Assembly: GCA_022571825.1 (NCBI GenBank)
Contig: JACZXC010000083.1
Coordinates: 1-9,539 of the forward strand
DNA from: Myxococcales bacterium
Lineage (GTDB): Bacteria; Myxococcota_A; UBA9160; SMWR01
DNA length: 9,539 nt
Direction of reading: 5' to 3'
The notes below the pieces were generated by a model that searched no databases, was not told where the DNA came from, and saw nothing but the letters and a program-made list of their open reading frames with translations. Within the stretch, counting starts at the first letter, position 1, and every line of letters starts with the position of its first letter. The translations under genes were made by a program, and so were the position numbers. This document shows positions 1 to 6,700 of this stretch, in pieces.

Positions 1-231
1 GGTCGCCGCGGCAGCGAGCTCGAGCAATGGGGCGAGATCAAGTCGGCAGCGAGCGACGCGATCCAGAGGGCCGGGGGCACGGTCACGCATCACCATGCCG
101 TCGGCCGCGACCACCGGCCCTGGTACGATCGGCAGCGTCCCGACGGCTTCGCCCGGGCGCTCCGGGCGGTGAAAGCCGAGCTGGATCCCGCCGGAATCCT
201 GAATCCGGGAGTCCTCATCGATCCCACCTAG
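1..231 (+). CDS. FAD-linked oxidase, C-terminal fragment (alkylglycerone-phosphate synthase-like)
   Basis: Frame 1 is open from the window edge to a TAG at 229-231, giving the last 76 residues of a protein whose start lies outside. Residues 29-38 read THHHAVGRDH, followed by RPWY. The triple His followed by a G-R/K segment is the substrate-site motif of alkyldihydroxyacetonephosphate synthase and related members of the FAD_oxidase_C family. The end (KAELDPAGILNPGVLID) is the usual C-terminus of these flavoenzymes, where 'LDP.GILNPG' closes the FAD-linked oxidase fold. Alkylglycerone-phosphate synthases exchange an acyl for an alkyl chain in ether-lipid synthesis. Related oxidases act on hydroxy acids and share this C-terminus, so the family is firm and the exact substrate is not. 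The stop is 18 bases before dapL on the same strand, so the two may share a transcript. Confidence 0.85.
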   Translation, partial: GRRGSELEQWGEIKSAASDAIQRAGGTVTHHHAVGRDHRPWYDRQRPDGFARALRAVKAELDPAGILNPGVLIDPT

Positions 232-249
232 TCGCTATGGTTCGCACCC

Positions 250-1503
250 GTGGCGCGCATCAACGAGCACTACCGCAAGCTCCGGGCCGGCTATCTGTTT
301 CCGGAGATCGGGCGTCGGGTCGCCGCGTTCCAGGCCGCCCACCCGGACGCGGACCTGATCCGCCTCGGCATCGGCGACGTGACGTTGCCCCTCTCCCCGA
401 CCCTCGTGGATGCCCTACAACGGGCCGCCGCGGAACTCGGTACCCCGGAAGGCTTCCGGGGTTACGGCCCCGCGCGGGGCGGGTACGATTTTCTGGTGGA
501 CGCCATTCGCACTCACGACTACGAGGCCCGCGGCGTCGCCATCGAGCGTCAGGAGATCTTCGTCTCGGACGGAAGCAAGCAGGACAGCGGCAACATCCAG
601 GAGATCTTCGGCCAGGAGTGCGCGATCGCGGTCACGGATCCCGTATATCCCGTCTACGTCGACACCAACGTGATGGCGGGCCGCACCGGCCCCGCGGACG
701 AGTCGGGTCGCTACACCGGGATCGTATACCTGGCCGCCACCGAGGAGAACGACTTCTCGCCGGGTCCTCCGGATACCTCCGTCGATCTCGCGTACCTCTG
801 CTCGCCGAACAATCCCACCGGTTCCGTCGCCTCTCGAGAGCATCTGGAAGCCTGGGTCGCCTGGGCACGGGAACGGGACACCGTGCTGATCTTCGATGCG
901 GCCTACGATGCGTTCATCCGGGATCCGGCGCTCCCCCACTCGATCTACGAGATCGAGGGCGCGCGGGAATGCGCCATCGAGATGCGAAGTTTTTCCAAGC
1001 GGGCGGGCTTCACCGGCGTTCGCTGTGCGTACACCGTGGTGCCCAGGGAGTTGACGGGCGCGGCCGCGGACGGCAGCCGGATCCCCTTGAACGACCTGTG
1101 GGCGCGACGCCACTCCACGAAGTTCAACAGTGTTCCCTACACGGTTCAGCGCGCCGCCGAAGCGGTGTTCTCGCCGGAGGGAAAGAAGGAGACGGGAGAG
1201 CAGGTGGCCTACTACATGACCAACGCGGCCCGCCTGCGCGAGGGTCTGGCTGCGTCGGGCTTCCGGATCTTCGGTGGAGAGCACGCCCCCTACATCTGGA
1301 TGCGTACGCCCCGGTCGATCAGCTCGTGGGACTTCTTCGACCGACTCCTGGACCGGGGCCACGTGGTCTGCACCCCCGGCGCCGGATTCGGTGCCGCGGG
1401 CGAGGGCTACGTGCGCTTCTCCGCCTTCAATACCCGCGAGAAGGTCGAAGAAGCCGTGGAACGCGTCCGTGGTGCGTTTGAAAGCGGCGGGGCCGCAGGG
1501 TGA
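250..1503 (+). CDS. dapL: LL-diaminopimelate aminotransferase
   Basis: A 417-residue class I/II PLP-dependent aminotransferase. DapL makes LL-2,6-diaminopimelate directly from tetrahydrodipicolinate and glutamate in the cytosol, bypassing the DapD/C/E acylase steps for lysine and peptidoglycan. The N-terminus INEHYRKLRAGYLFPEI matches the DapL signature (INENYxKLxxxYLFxEI). Other landmarks are GIGDVTLPL (41-49), SDGSK (106-110), SPNNPTG (185-191), FDAAYDAF (215-222), SFSKRAGFTGVR (247-258) with the PLP-binding lysine at K250, and YVRFSAF (387-393) with the carboxylate-binding Arg at R389. Length fits the family (about 410). The start is GTG at 250: the in-frame TAG of the preceding gene is at 229 and no other start codon lies between them. 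No clear Shine-Dalgarno is visible, so translation may depend on coupling to the upstream gene. The 3' end overlaps the next gene by four bases. Confidence 0.95.
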   Translation: MARINEHYRKLRAGYLFPEIGRRVAAFQAAHPDADLIRLGIGDVTLPLSPTLVDALQRAAAELGTPEGFRGYGPARGGYDFLVDAIRTHDYEARGVAIERQEIFVSDGSKQDSGNIQEIFGQECAIAVTDPVYPVYVDTNVMAGRTGPADESGRYTGIVYLAATEENDFSPGPPDTSVDLAYLCSPNNPTGSVASREHLEAWVAWARERDTVLIFDAAYDAFIRDPALPHSIYEIEGARECAIEMRSFSKRAGFTGVRCAYTVVPRELTGAAADGSRIPLNDLWARRHSTKFNSVPYTVQRAAEAVFSPEGKKETGEQVAYYMTNAARLREGLAASGFRIFGGEHAPYIWMRTPRSISSWDFFDRLLDRGHVVCTPGAGFGAAGEGYVRFSAFNTREKVEEAVERVRGAFESGGAAG

Positions 1504-1760
1504 AGCAGCAGCTTCGCGAACACCTCGAGGAGCTCCAATCCGAGCTCGCCGGCGCGGCGGCCCTCGACGAGGAGTCAAGAAAACTGATCGACAGCGTGCT
1601 CCAAGACGTCCAGGCGCTTCTCGATCGCACCGAGCCGGCGGCATCCCACGGGCTCACCGAGCGGTTGCGCGCTGCCACCCGGCAGTTCGAAGAGTCGCAT
1701 CCCACGCTGTCCGCAGCCGTGGGACGGGTGATGGACACGCTCAGCAACCTCGGCATCTAG
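1500..1760 (+). CDS. DUF4404 family small protein
   Basis: An 86-residue acidic, helical protein. The N-terminal half (KQQLREHLEELQSEL, then DEESRKLIDSVLQDVQALLD) looks like paired amphipathic helices. The C-terminus carries the family hallmark FEESHPTLSAAVGRVMDTL followed by SNLGI (63-86). These features match DUF4404, a family of about 85-90 residues with no assigned function. The start is GTG at 1500, sharing GTGA with the dapL stop, and AGGG lies just upstream, so translation is probably coupled to dapL. There is no membrane segment or signal peptide. A role in lysine or cell-wall metabolism would be inference from position only. It is the last gene of the rightward unit, before a strong hairpin. 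Confidence 0.85.
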   Translation: MKQQLREHLEELQSELAGAAALDEESRKLIDSVLQDVQALLDRTEPAASHGLTERLRAATRQFEESHPTLSAAVGRVMDTLSNLGI

Positions 1761-1771
1761 CCCTGATCCGA

Positions 1772-1800
1772 AACGCCCCCTCGCCGCATCTGGGGGCGTT
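1772..1800. terminator. GC-rich hairpin between convergent units
   Basis: AACGCCCCC (1772-1780) and GGGGGCGTT (1792-1800) form a perfect 9-bp stem with an 11-base loop. The hairpin lies 11 bases after the DUF4404 stop and 40 bases beyond the stop of the leftward flavoprotein gene, so it can serve both convergent transcripts. There is no long T-run on either side. In the leftward direction the stem is followed by only TTT, and rightward by ACCCGC. Intrinsic termination strength is therefore uncertain, although U-poor hairpins are common in G+C-rich genomes. Confidence 0.7.
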
Positions 1801-1840
1801 ACCCGCGGTAGGCAATCCCGCATCGGGGCTAGGAGCTGCT

Positions 1841-3826
1841 TCAGAGCCGACGCGCCGCCCGGTGGCCGTCGAAGATGGCGCGGTCTGCGGGGCGCACTGC
1901 CACGGCGTCGCCCACCCTCACCAGCTCGGGAACGCGCCCTTCGAGCTCGAAGTAGAGGCGATCGTTGGGTAGCCCGTGGGTGCGGATCACCACGTGGTCC
2001 ACCCCGTCGATGGTTCTCGCCCGGCCCGAGAACAGATCGATCAGCGTCACCGCGTGGTCCCCGATCTCGGCGAGTGCGGTGGTGGGATTCCAGTCGACTC
2101 CCGCACGCACGGCTCGGGGAAGGGCGGCGGCCAGGGTCTCGGCATCCAGACAGAGGGGCGTCGGCATCGGCATGACGAGCACCACTTCCTTCCCGAGCCC
2201 CGCCAACAGTTCGCCGAGGCCGATGCCCTCGATGTGGCCTACCGCGTCGAGGATGACGACCCGCGGACCCAGCGCCTCGGCTTCGCACAACGCCCGCTCG
2301 TGGTCGAAGACGAACTCCTGTTCGGAGCCCGGCACGGGCATGGGATGGAACTTCGAGGCGGCGTCCAAGGTGGCGCGACCGCCGGTGGCCACGACGACCG
2401 CATCGGGGTCGAGGGCGAGAACCGACGCGGCGCTGGCCTCGCGGTTCAGATGGATCTCGACTCCCCGGCGCCGGCATTCATCGGCGCGCCAGTCCGCGAA
2501 GTCGGCGAGCTCCCCGCGTCCCGGGAGCTGCTGCGCCAGGCGGATCTTCCCCCCCAGCTCGGCACCGCGTTCGAGCAGGATCACCGAGTGCCCTCGGGCC
2601 GCTGCTACCCACGCCGCCTCCAACCCACCGGGCCCACCCCCGACCACGACCACCCGTTTGGAAGTCGCCGCCCGGACCCAGGTTCCGTGACCCAGCTCGG
2701 CCTCGCGGCCCACCGCGGGGTTCTGAACGCAGGTGACCGGAAGACCCTGGAGCAGGTTCCCATAGCAGCCCTGGTTCGACCCGGTGCAAAGCCGGATCGT
2801 CGGCGAGGCGCCCGTCTGAGCCTTGGCCACCCAGTCGGGGTCCGCGATCAGCGCCCGCACCAGGGTGACGGCGTCGGCTTCCTCCCGCTCGAGAACGCCC
2901 TCGGCCTCTTCCGGGGTCAGGATCCGATGGACGGCGAACACGGGGACGGCTCGCACCGCCTTCTTGACTGTATGGGCGGCGTAGACGCCGAGGAGATGCG
3001 GCGCGTAGAGGGGCCGGACCATGCCGACTCCGGAGAGTCCGATGCTGACGTTGAGAAAGTCCACCAAGCCGAGCTCTTCGAAGCGAGCCCCGATGGCACC
3101 GGCATCGTCGGCGGTCAGTCCTCCGCCGCCCATCTCTTCGTCTCCGACCAGTCGCAGACCGACGGCGACCTGGTCCCCCACCGCCTCGCGCACGGCGGTC
3201 AGCACCTCGACGCCGAAACGCATCCGGTTCTCGAGGCTGCCACCGTACTCGTCGGTTCTTCGGTTGCTCTTCGGGGAGAGGAACTCGTGGATCAGATAGC
3301 CATGGGCGCCGTGGATCTCGATTCCGTCGAAGCCACCGGCCACGGCGTTCCGCGCCGAGGTTGCGAAATGCTCCACGAGCTCTCGGATCTCGTGCTTCTC
3401 CAGACGCTTCGGCGGCTCGAAATAGTTGGCCACATCGGATGGAGCCAGGGCCGGAAGCTTGGACCAGGCCCCGTGGTTGACGCCGCCGTTGTGTGCGAGC
3501 TGCAGAAAAGCCAGGGCTCGGTGTTCGTGGATCGGGTCGGTCACGCGCCGAAAGTGCGTCACCGAGTCGGGATCCCAAGCCGCCGCGTTGTTCGCCATCT
3601 GGTACGCCGTCGAGGGATGCACCTGAGCCTGGCCGGCGATCACGACGCCCACGCCGCCCCGCGCGCGCTCGGCCAGGTAACGACCGAGGCGCTCGCCGTA
3701 GAAACCGGGCTCACCGAAGCGCCGAGCCGGCTCCGAGAACATCGTGAAGTGGGCGCCAAAGAGCACCCGATTGCGCGCCTCGACGGGGCCGATGCGCAGG
3801 GTCGAGAACAGTCGGGGAAATTCCAT
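1841..3826 (-). CDS. NADH:flavin oxidoreductase / 2,4-dienoyl-CoA reductase-like (FMN, Fe-S, FAD)
   Basis: A 661-residue three-part flavoprotein, close to the length of E. coli FadH (672). Residues 1-335 are an old-yellow-enzyme TIM barrel: FPRLFSTLRIGPVEARNR at the start, HGAHGYLIHEFLSPKSNRR (172-190) and GGSLENRMRF (195-204). Y177 sits where FadH has its proposed catalytic Tyr. Residues 347-366 form the Fe-S loop, followed by an FAD Rossmann motif (VVVVGGGPGGLEAA, 392-405), VVVATGG (477-483) and a second dinucleotide site (VVILDAVGHIEGIGLGELLA, 523-542). FadH-type enzymes pass electrons from NAD(P)H through FAD and the cluster to FMN to reduce a conjugated C=C bond. The second of four expected cluster cysteines is Ser350 (C347, S350, C354, C366), which makes cluster type uncertain. 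The ATG at 3826 gives the standard family N-terminus. It lies 14 bases after the VOC gene, so the two are likely an operon. The substrate cannot be read from the sequence; dienoyl-CoA, enones or methylated amines are all possible in this superfamily. Confidence 0.9.
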   Translation of the reverse strand: MEFPRLFSTLRIGPVEARNRVLFGAHFTMFSEPARRFGEPGFYGERLGRYLAERARGGVGVVIAGQAQVHPSTAYQMANNAAAWDPDSVTHFRRVTDPIHEHRALAFLQLAHNGGVNHGAWSKLPALAPSDVANYFEPPKRLEKHEIRELVEHFATSARNAVAGGFDGIEIHGAHGYLIHEFLSPKSNRRTDEYGGSLENRMRFGVEVLTAVREAVGDQVAVGLRLVGDEEMGGGGLTADDAGAIGARFEELGLVDFLNVSIGLSGVGMVRPLYAPHLLGVYAAHTVKKAVRAVPVFAVHRILTPEEAEGVLEREEADAVTLVRALIADPDWVAKAQTGASPTIRLCTGSNQGCYGNLLQGLPVTCVQNPAVGREAELGHGTWVRAATSKRVVVVGGGPGGLEAAWVAAARGHSVILLERGAELGGKIRLAQQLPGRGELADFADWRADECRRRGVEIHLNREASAASVLALDPDAVVVATGGRATLDAASKFHPMPVPGSEQEFVFDHERALCEAEALGPRVVILDAVGHIEGIGLGELLAGLGKEVVLVMPMPTPLCLDAETLAAALPRAVRAGVDWNPTTALAEIGDHAVTLIDLFSGRARTIDGVDHVVIRTHGLPNDRLYFELEGRVPELVRVGDAVAVRPADRAIFDGHRAARRL

Positions 3827-3840
3827 CGCGCCCCCGCGAT

Positions 3841-4581
3841 TCAGCGCAGGGTGATGCGCGAGCCGCCGACGTGCACCTGGTTCCCGTTCGTCTTCAGGCC
3901 GCGCGACTTCGCAGCGTCCAGAATTCGGGCGCGGTCATTCGCGATGACGTCAAAACCCGCGAAACCCTGACCCTCGGGATCGGCGACGAATCGGATCGCA
4001 CTTCCCGCCAGCGGAATCGTCCAGGTGTCGTCGCCGCTCGACTCCGACGGCCGATCCAGCACCTGGGACCAGCGACGCGCCAGGGCTCCGGCGTCGGGCG
4101 TTCGAAGCTCGGCGGCAACGATCCCCGCCGTGAGCTCCGTGCGCACGTGGGACCTCCAGTCCGGTCCCGCCCAGCGCCACGATTCCGGTGGCTTGGCCAC
4201 GTCGAGAGAGAGGATCGCGCCGCCCAGATCGTGGGGATGCAGGTGGATGGTCTCGATGTCGGGCAGAGCTGTCTCCCACACGATTCGGACGCCGAGCCGA
4301 TCCAGACGCCGCCGGTCGGCCTCCAAGTCCTCGGACTGGATGATGATCATGTAACCGGCGTCGCCTCCTCGCCGGTCGAGGTAGCGCCCCGCCGAGGTTT
4401 CGGGGCGGATCGGCGAGACGACCTCGAGAAGCGTGTCACCCACCGGCATCAACGCATTCTCCAGGCCGAAGACCCCGACCCCCTCGTCCCGGAAACAGAT
4501 CTCGACCCCGAGGACGGAGCAGAGATCGGCGACGACCGGTTCGAGCTGGTGGGCGACGAGGGCGACTTGTCGAATTCGCAC
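3841..4581 (-). CDS. VOC superfamily (glyoxalase/bleomycin-resistance fold) protein
   Basis: A 246-residue protein from the chosen GTG at 4581, with two VOC-type halves. The first half begins RIRQVALVAHQLEPVVADL and runs through VGDTLLEVVSP (47-57), AGRYLDRRGGDAGYMII (64-80) and HLHPHDLGGAILSLD (113-127). The second, weaker half starts near residue 140 (VRTELTAGIVAAEL) and ends with GSRITLR. VOC proteins place metal or small substrates in a beta-barrel cleft, and family members are isomerases, dioxygenases, lyases or binding proteins. The first metal-ligand His common in VOC enzymes (as in 'DHVAL') is Gln here (RQVAL), while a Glu at the usual position (LLEVV) remains, so metal use is uncertain. 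An in-frame ATG at 4614 would add 11 residues with poor support. The GTG start has GGAGG eight bases upstream and gives the N-terminus expected for relatives. It is probably co-transcribed with the downstream flavoprotein. Function unknown. Confidence 0.82.
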   Translation of the reverse strand: MRIRQVALVAHQLEPVVADLCSVLGVEICFRDEGVGVFGLENALMPVGDTLLEVVSPIRPETSAGRYLDRRGGDAGYMIIIQSEDLEADRRRLDRLGVRIVWETALPDIETIHLHPHDLGGAILSLDVAKPPESWRWAGPDWRSHVRTELTAGIVAAELRTPDAGALARRWSQVLDRPSESSGDDTWTIPLAGSAIRFVADPEGQGFAGFDVIANDRARILDAAKSRGLKTNGNQVHVGGSRITLR

Positions 4582-4637
4582 GGCGCCATCCTCCGGTGCC
4601 GCCGAGAATACCATGCCCCGGTTGCTAGACTGGCGGA
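4582..4637. promoter_or_regulatory. Short divergent intergenic control region
   Basis: Only 56 bases separate the leftward VOC/flavoprotein operon from the rightward DUF427 gene. Promoters for both directions must overlap here or extend into the coding regions. The visible elements are the leftward TATTCT-like -10 (4610-4605) and a rightward TAGACT (4626-4631), which is too close to the ATG at 4638 to be a normal -10 unless the transcript is nearly leaderless. No clear operator palindrome or -35 box was found. The assignment rests mainly on gene orientation. Confidence 0.35.
4590..4594 (-). promoter_or_regulatory. Shine-Dalgarno that fixes the VOC gene start
   Basis: On the minus strand GGAGG is followed by eight bases and then the GTG at 4581-4579. 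No comparable purine tract precedes the in-frame ATG at 4614, so the ribosome site favours the shorter protein. The same minus-strand stretch has a possible -10 box, TATTCT (4610-4605), without a convincing -35 partner. Confidence 0.65.
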
Positions 4638-5195
4638 ATGTCCCTCGAACCCGATCAGATCGAACGCGAGCGCGCGGTTTGGCGCAGCCTCCCCCGCGAT
4701 CGTCCGGCGCGCATCGAAAGACCCGGGCCCGGGCAGGAGTCGGTCTGGGACTACCCCCGTCCTCCCCGAGTCGAGCCGGTGGGGCATTGCATCCGGGTCG
4801 AGTTCGCGGGGGTCGTCCTCGCCGAGAGCTCGCGCGCGCTTCGCGCCCTCGAGACGGCGAGTCCACCGGCGTATTACCTGCCTCCCCGCGACGTCCGAAC
4901 CGAGTTCCTCATCGCCGGCGAACACTCGACCCTGTGCGAGTGGAAGGGCGTCGCCCGGACGCATTCGGTTCGGGTCGGGGACCGGCTCGCGCAAGACGCC
5001 GTCTGGTCCTATCCCGACCCGGATCCGGCCTTCGCGCAGCTCCGCAACTACCTCGCCTTCAACGCCTCGACGCTGGACACCTGCACCGTGGGCCCATGGC
5101 GCGTGACGCCACAGCCGGGCGGATACTACGGGGGCTGGATCACGCCGGACATCGTCGGACCCTTCAAGGGAGCTCCCGGCAGCGAGCGTTGGTAG
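4638..5195 (+). CDS. DUF427 domain protein
   Basis: A 185-residue soluble protein. Residues 32-50 carry ESVWDYPRPPRVEP, the entry to the DUF427 domain. This continues with IRVEFAGVVLAESSRALRAL (52-71), YYLPPRDVR (79-87), CEWKG (100-104), WSYPDP (123-128) and YNxLAFNxS-type strand residues (138-144). The C-terminal segment YYGGWITPDIVGPFKG (163-178) is shared by DUF427 proteins with this tail. No enzymatic role is established for the family that I can cite. The ATG at 4638 is preceded only by a weak GGCGGA, but a few residues precede the conserved domain in relatives as well, so the start is reasonable. Tandem stops (TAGTGA) end the gene. The gap to egtB is 84 bases and may hold a separate promoter. 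No signal peptide or membrane segment is seen. Confidence 0.88.
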   Translation: MSLEPDQIERERAVWRSLPRDRPARIERPGPGQESVWDYPRPPRVEPVGHCIRVEFAGVVLAESSRALRALETASPPAYYLPPRDVRTEFLIAGEHSTLCEWKGVARTHSVRVGDRLAQDAVWSYPDPDPAFAQLRNYLAFNASTLDTCTVGPWRVTPQPGGYYGGWITPDIVGPFKGAPGSERW

Positions 5196-5204
5196 TGAAT
5201 CCGG

Positions 5205-5238
5205 TTGAAAATCCGGACATCGGCACATAGGGTATAAG
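5205..5238 (+). promoter_or_regulatory. Candidate promoter upstream of egtB
   Basis: In the 84-base gap before egtB, TTGAAA (5205-5210) is followed after 17 bases by TAGGGT (5228-5233). An AT-rich TATAAG (5233-5238) overlaps the end of this. Such a local AT-rich patch stands out in a G+C-rich window. A 7-base direct repeat AATCCGG (5198-5204 and 5210-5216), 12 bases apart start to start, surrounds the -35-like box and could be a binding site. Downstream, AAGGGA (5265-5270) is a good ribosome site nine bases before the ATG. The boxes match the sigma-70 consensus only partly. Confidence 0.35.
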
Positions 5239-5279
5239 CCCTCCATCGATCGCTCCTTCCACTGAAGGGAAATCAACCC

Positions 5280-6596
5280 ATGTGCGCAGCAAAGCACGAC
5301 GGATTCTCGCTCTCCGACCTCCCAGGCCCCTCGCCCTCGAGCCTCGAGATCGACCTCGCGACCGTCTTCCACGGGGTTCGGGATCAAACCCTGCGGCTGG
5401 CCGAGCCGCTGTCCGCCGAGGACTGCGGGGTTCAGTCGATGGAGGAGGCCAGCCCGGTGAAGTGGCATCTGGCGCACACGAGCTGGTTCTTCGAGACCCT
5501 CGTGCTCGAGCCGGCCCTGCCGGGCTACCGCCCCTATGACCCGGCGTACCGGGTTCTCTTCAACTCCTATTACGAGAGCCTGGCCGAGCCGGTTCCGCGA
5601 TCCCGACGCGGTCTGCTGACGAGACCCCCCCTGGAGGAGGTTCTCGCCTACCGCGAACATGTGGATTGCCACGTGTCTGCGCTGCTCGCCAAGGGACCGG
5701 ACCTGGATCCCCAACTCCGATTCGTGATCGAGCTGGGGCTGAACCACGAGCAACAGCACCAGGAGCTGGTGCTCACCGACCTGAAGCACGCGCTCTCCAC
5801 CAATCCACTTCAGCCGGCCTACTTGGAAGCTCCGGACCCGGCCCCGTCGAAGGCTGCGGCCCATCGATGGCTCGGCTGCGAAGAGTCGCTGAGCTGGATC
5901 GGGCACGCCGGAGAGAATTTTGCCTTCGACTGCGAACAGCCGCGCCACCGTGTCTTCATCGAAGCTTTCGAGCTCGGATCGCGTCCCGTGACGAACAGCG
6001 AGTTCTTGTCCTTCGTCGAAGACGACGGCTACGACCGGCCGACGCTCTGGCTATCGGACGGGTGGGCGGCCCGCCGAAAGAACAACTGGAACGCTCCCCT
6101 CTACTGGCAGCGTCGCAACGGCAGCTGGGATGTCTTTACCCTGTCTGGCCGGCGCCCGCTCGGACTCGAGGAGCCGGTCTGCCATGTCAGCTACTACGAG
6201 GCCGACGCCTATGCGCGGTGGTCGAATGCGCGCCTCCCCACCGAGTCCGAATGGGAATCGGTGGCAGCGGGTCTGCCCCTCCATGGCAACTTCGTCGAAC
6301 GCGGTCTGCTGCATCCGGCTCCGGCTCCCACTCCTTCGAATGGCGAGGCGCCCTCGCAGATCTTCGGCGACGTCTGGGAGTGGACCCTGAGCCCCTACTC
6401 TCCGTATCCGGGCTTCCGGCCGGCTCGCGGTGCCCTGGGCGAGTACAACGGAAAATTCATGTGCAATCAGATGACGCTGAGAGGCGGCTCCTGCGTGAGT
6501 CCCCGCGCACACATCCGAGCCACCTACCGGAACTTCTTCTTCCCCGACGCGCGCTGGCAATTCAGCGGCATCCGCCTGGCCCGCAACGCGACCTGA
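5280..6596 (+). CDS. egtB: Ergothioneine biosynthesis protein EgtB (iron-dependent sulfoxide synthase)
   Basis: A 438-residue two-domain protein. The N-terminal DinB-like part contains KWHLAHTSWFFE (61-72), FNSYYESL (94-101) and NHEQQHQE (155-162). H66, H156 and H160 fit the three-His iron site of EgtB. The C-terminal part (about 195-438) is a formylglycine-generating-enzyme/sulfatase-modifying fold: ELGSRPVTNSEFLSFVEDDGY, WSNARLPTESEWE, GDVWEWTLSPYSPYPG, LRGGSC, then RATYRNFFFPDARWQFSGIRLAR at the end. EgtB uses O2 and non-heme iron to join the imidazole of hercynine to a thiol (gamma-glutamylcysteine or cysteine) as a sulfoxide. The SYY pair (Y97-Y98) recalls the tyrosines of the cysteine-using bacterial type, which is suggestive only. 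The length and C-terminus suit the family often found beside egtD, but no hercynine-forming methyltransferase is in this window. The start is supported by AAGGGA nine bases upstream. Substrate choice is unproven. Confidence 0.92.
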   Translation: MCAAKHDGFSLSDLPGPSPSSLEIDLATVFHGVRDQTLRLAEPLSAEDCGVQSMEEASPVKWHLAHTSWFFETLVLEPALPGYRPYDPAYRVLFNSYYESLAEPVPRSRRGLLTRPPLEEVLAYREHVDCHVSALLAKGPDLDPQLRFVIELGLNHEQQHQELVLTDLKHALSTNPLQPAYLEAPDPAPSKAAAHRWLGCEESLSWIGHAGENFAFDCEQPRHRVFIEAFELGSRPVTNSEFLSFVEDDGYDRPTLWLSDGWAARRKNNWNAPLYWQRRNGSWDVFTLSGRRPLGLEEPVCHVSYYEADAYARWSNARLPTESEWESVAAGLPLHGNFVERGLLHPAPAPTPSNGEAPSQIFGDVWEWTLSPYSPYPGFRPARGALGEYNGKFMCNQMTLRGGSCVSPRAHIRATYRNFFFPDARWQFSGIRLARNAT

Positions 6597-6623
6597 CTCG
6601 CAGTCTCCATCCTTCAAGGAAGT

Positions 6624-6650
6624 TTGACGGCCCGCCGAAAAGCCTATGGC
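6624..6650 (+). promoter_or_regulatory. Weak promoter candidate upstream of the TPR gene
   Basis: The 104-base gap after egtB contains TTGACG (6624-6629), a good -35-like box, and TATGGC (6645-6650) after 15 bases. The spacing is short and the -10 match is poor. GAGGTGA (6691-6697) is the ribosome site for the gene at 6701. No terminator hairpin was found between egtB and this gene, so read-through is also possible. Confidence 0.25.
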
Positions 6651-6700
6651 GCGAGGTCTGCGCGTCACGAGCGACTGGAAGATTCCGTTCGAGGTGAATC

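Noticed and set aside
27..1481. A 484-codon open frame overlapping dapL on the same strand
   Set aside because: Its translation is Arg/Gly/Pro-rich with no family pattern, while the 250-1503 frame contains all DapL motifs. It is a G+C-rich shadow frame.
1976..3970. A 664-codon plus-strand open frame opposite the flavoprotein
   Set aside because: The composition is shadow-like (high Arg, His, Gly, Pro), while the minus strand carries a complete three-domain flavoenzyme.
4582..4614. Extended VOC start at ATG 4614 (or further upstream to 4866)
   Set aside because: The extension is not VOC-like and has no ribosome site, whereas GTG 4581 has GGAGG eight bases upstream and gives the usual N-terminus.
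4449..5948. A 499-codon minus-strand open frame opposite the VOC start, DUF427 and egtB genes
   Set aside because: It crosses three well-supported genes and shows no recognisable domain.
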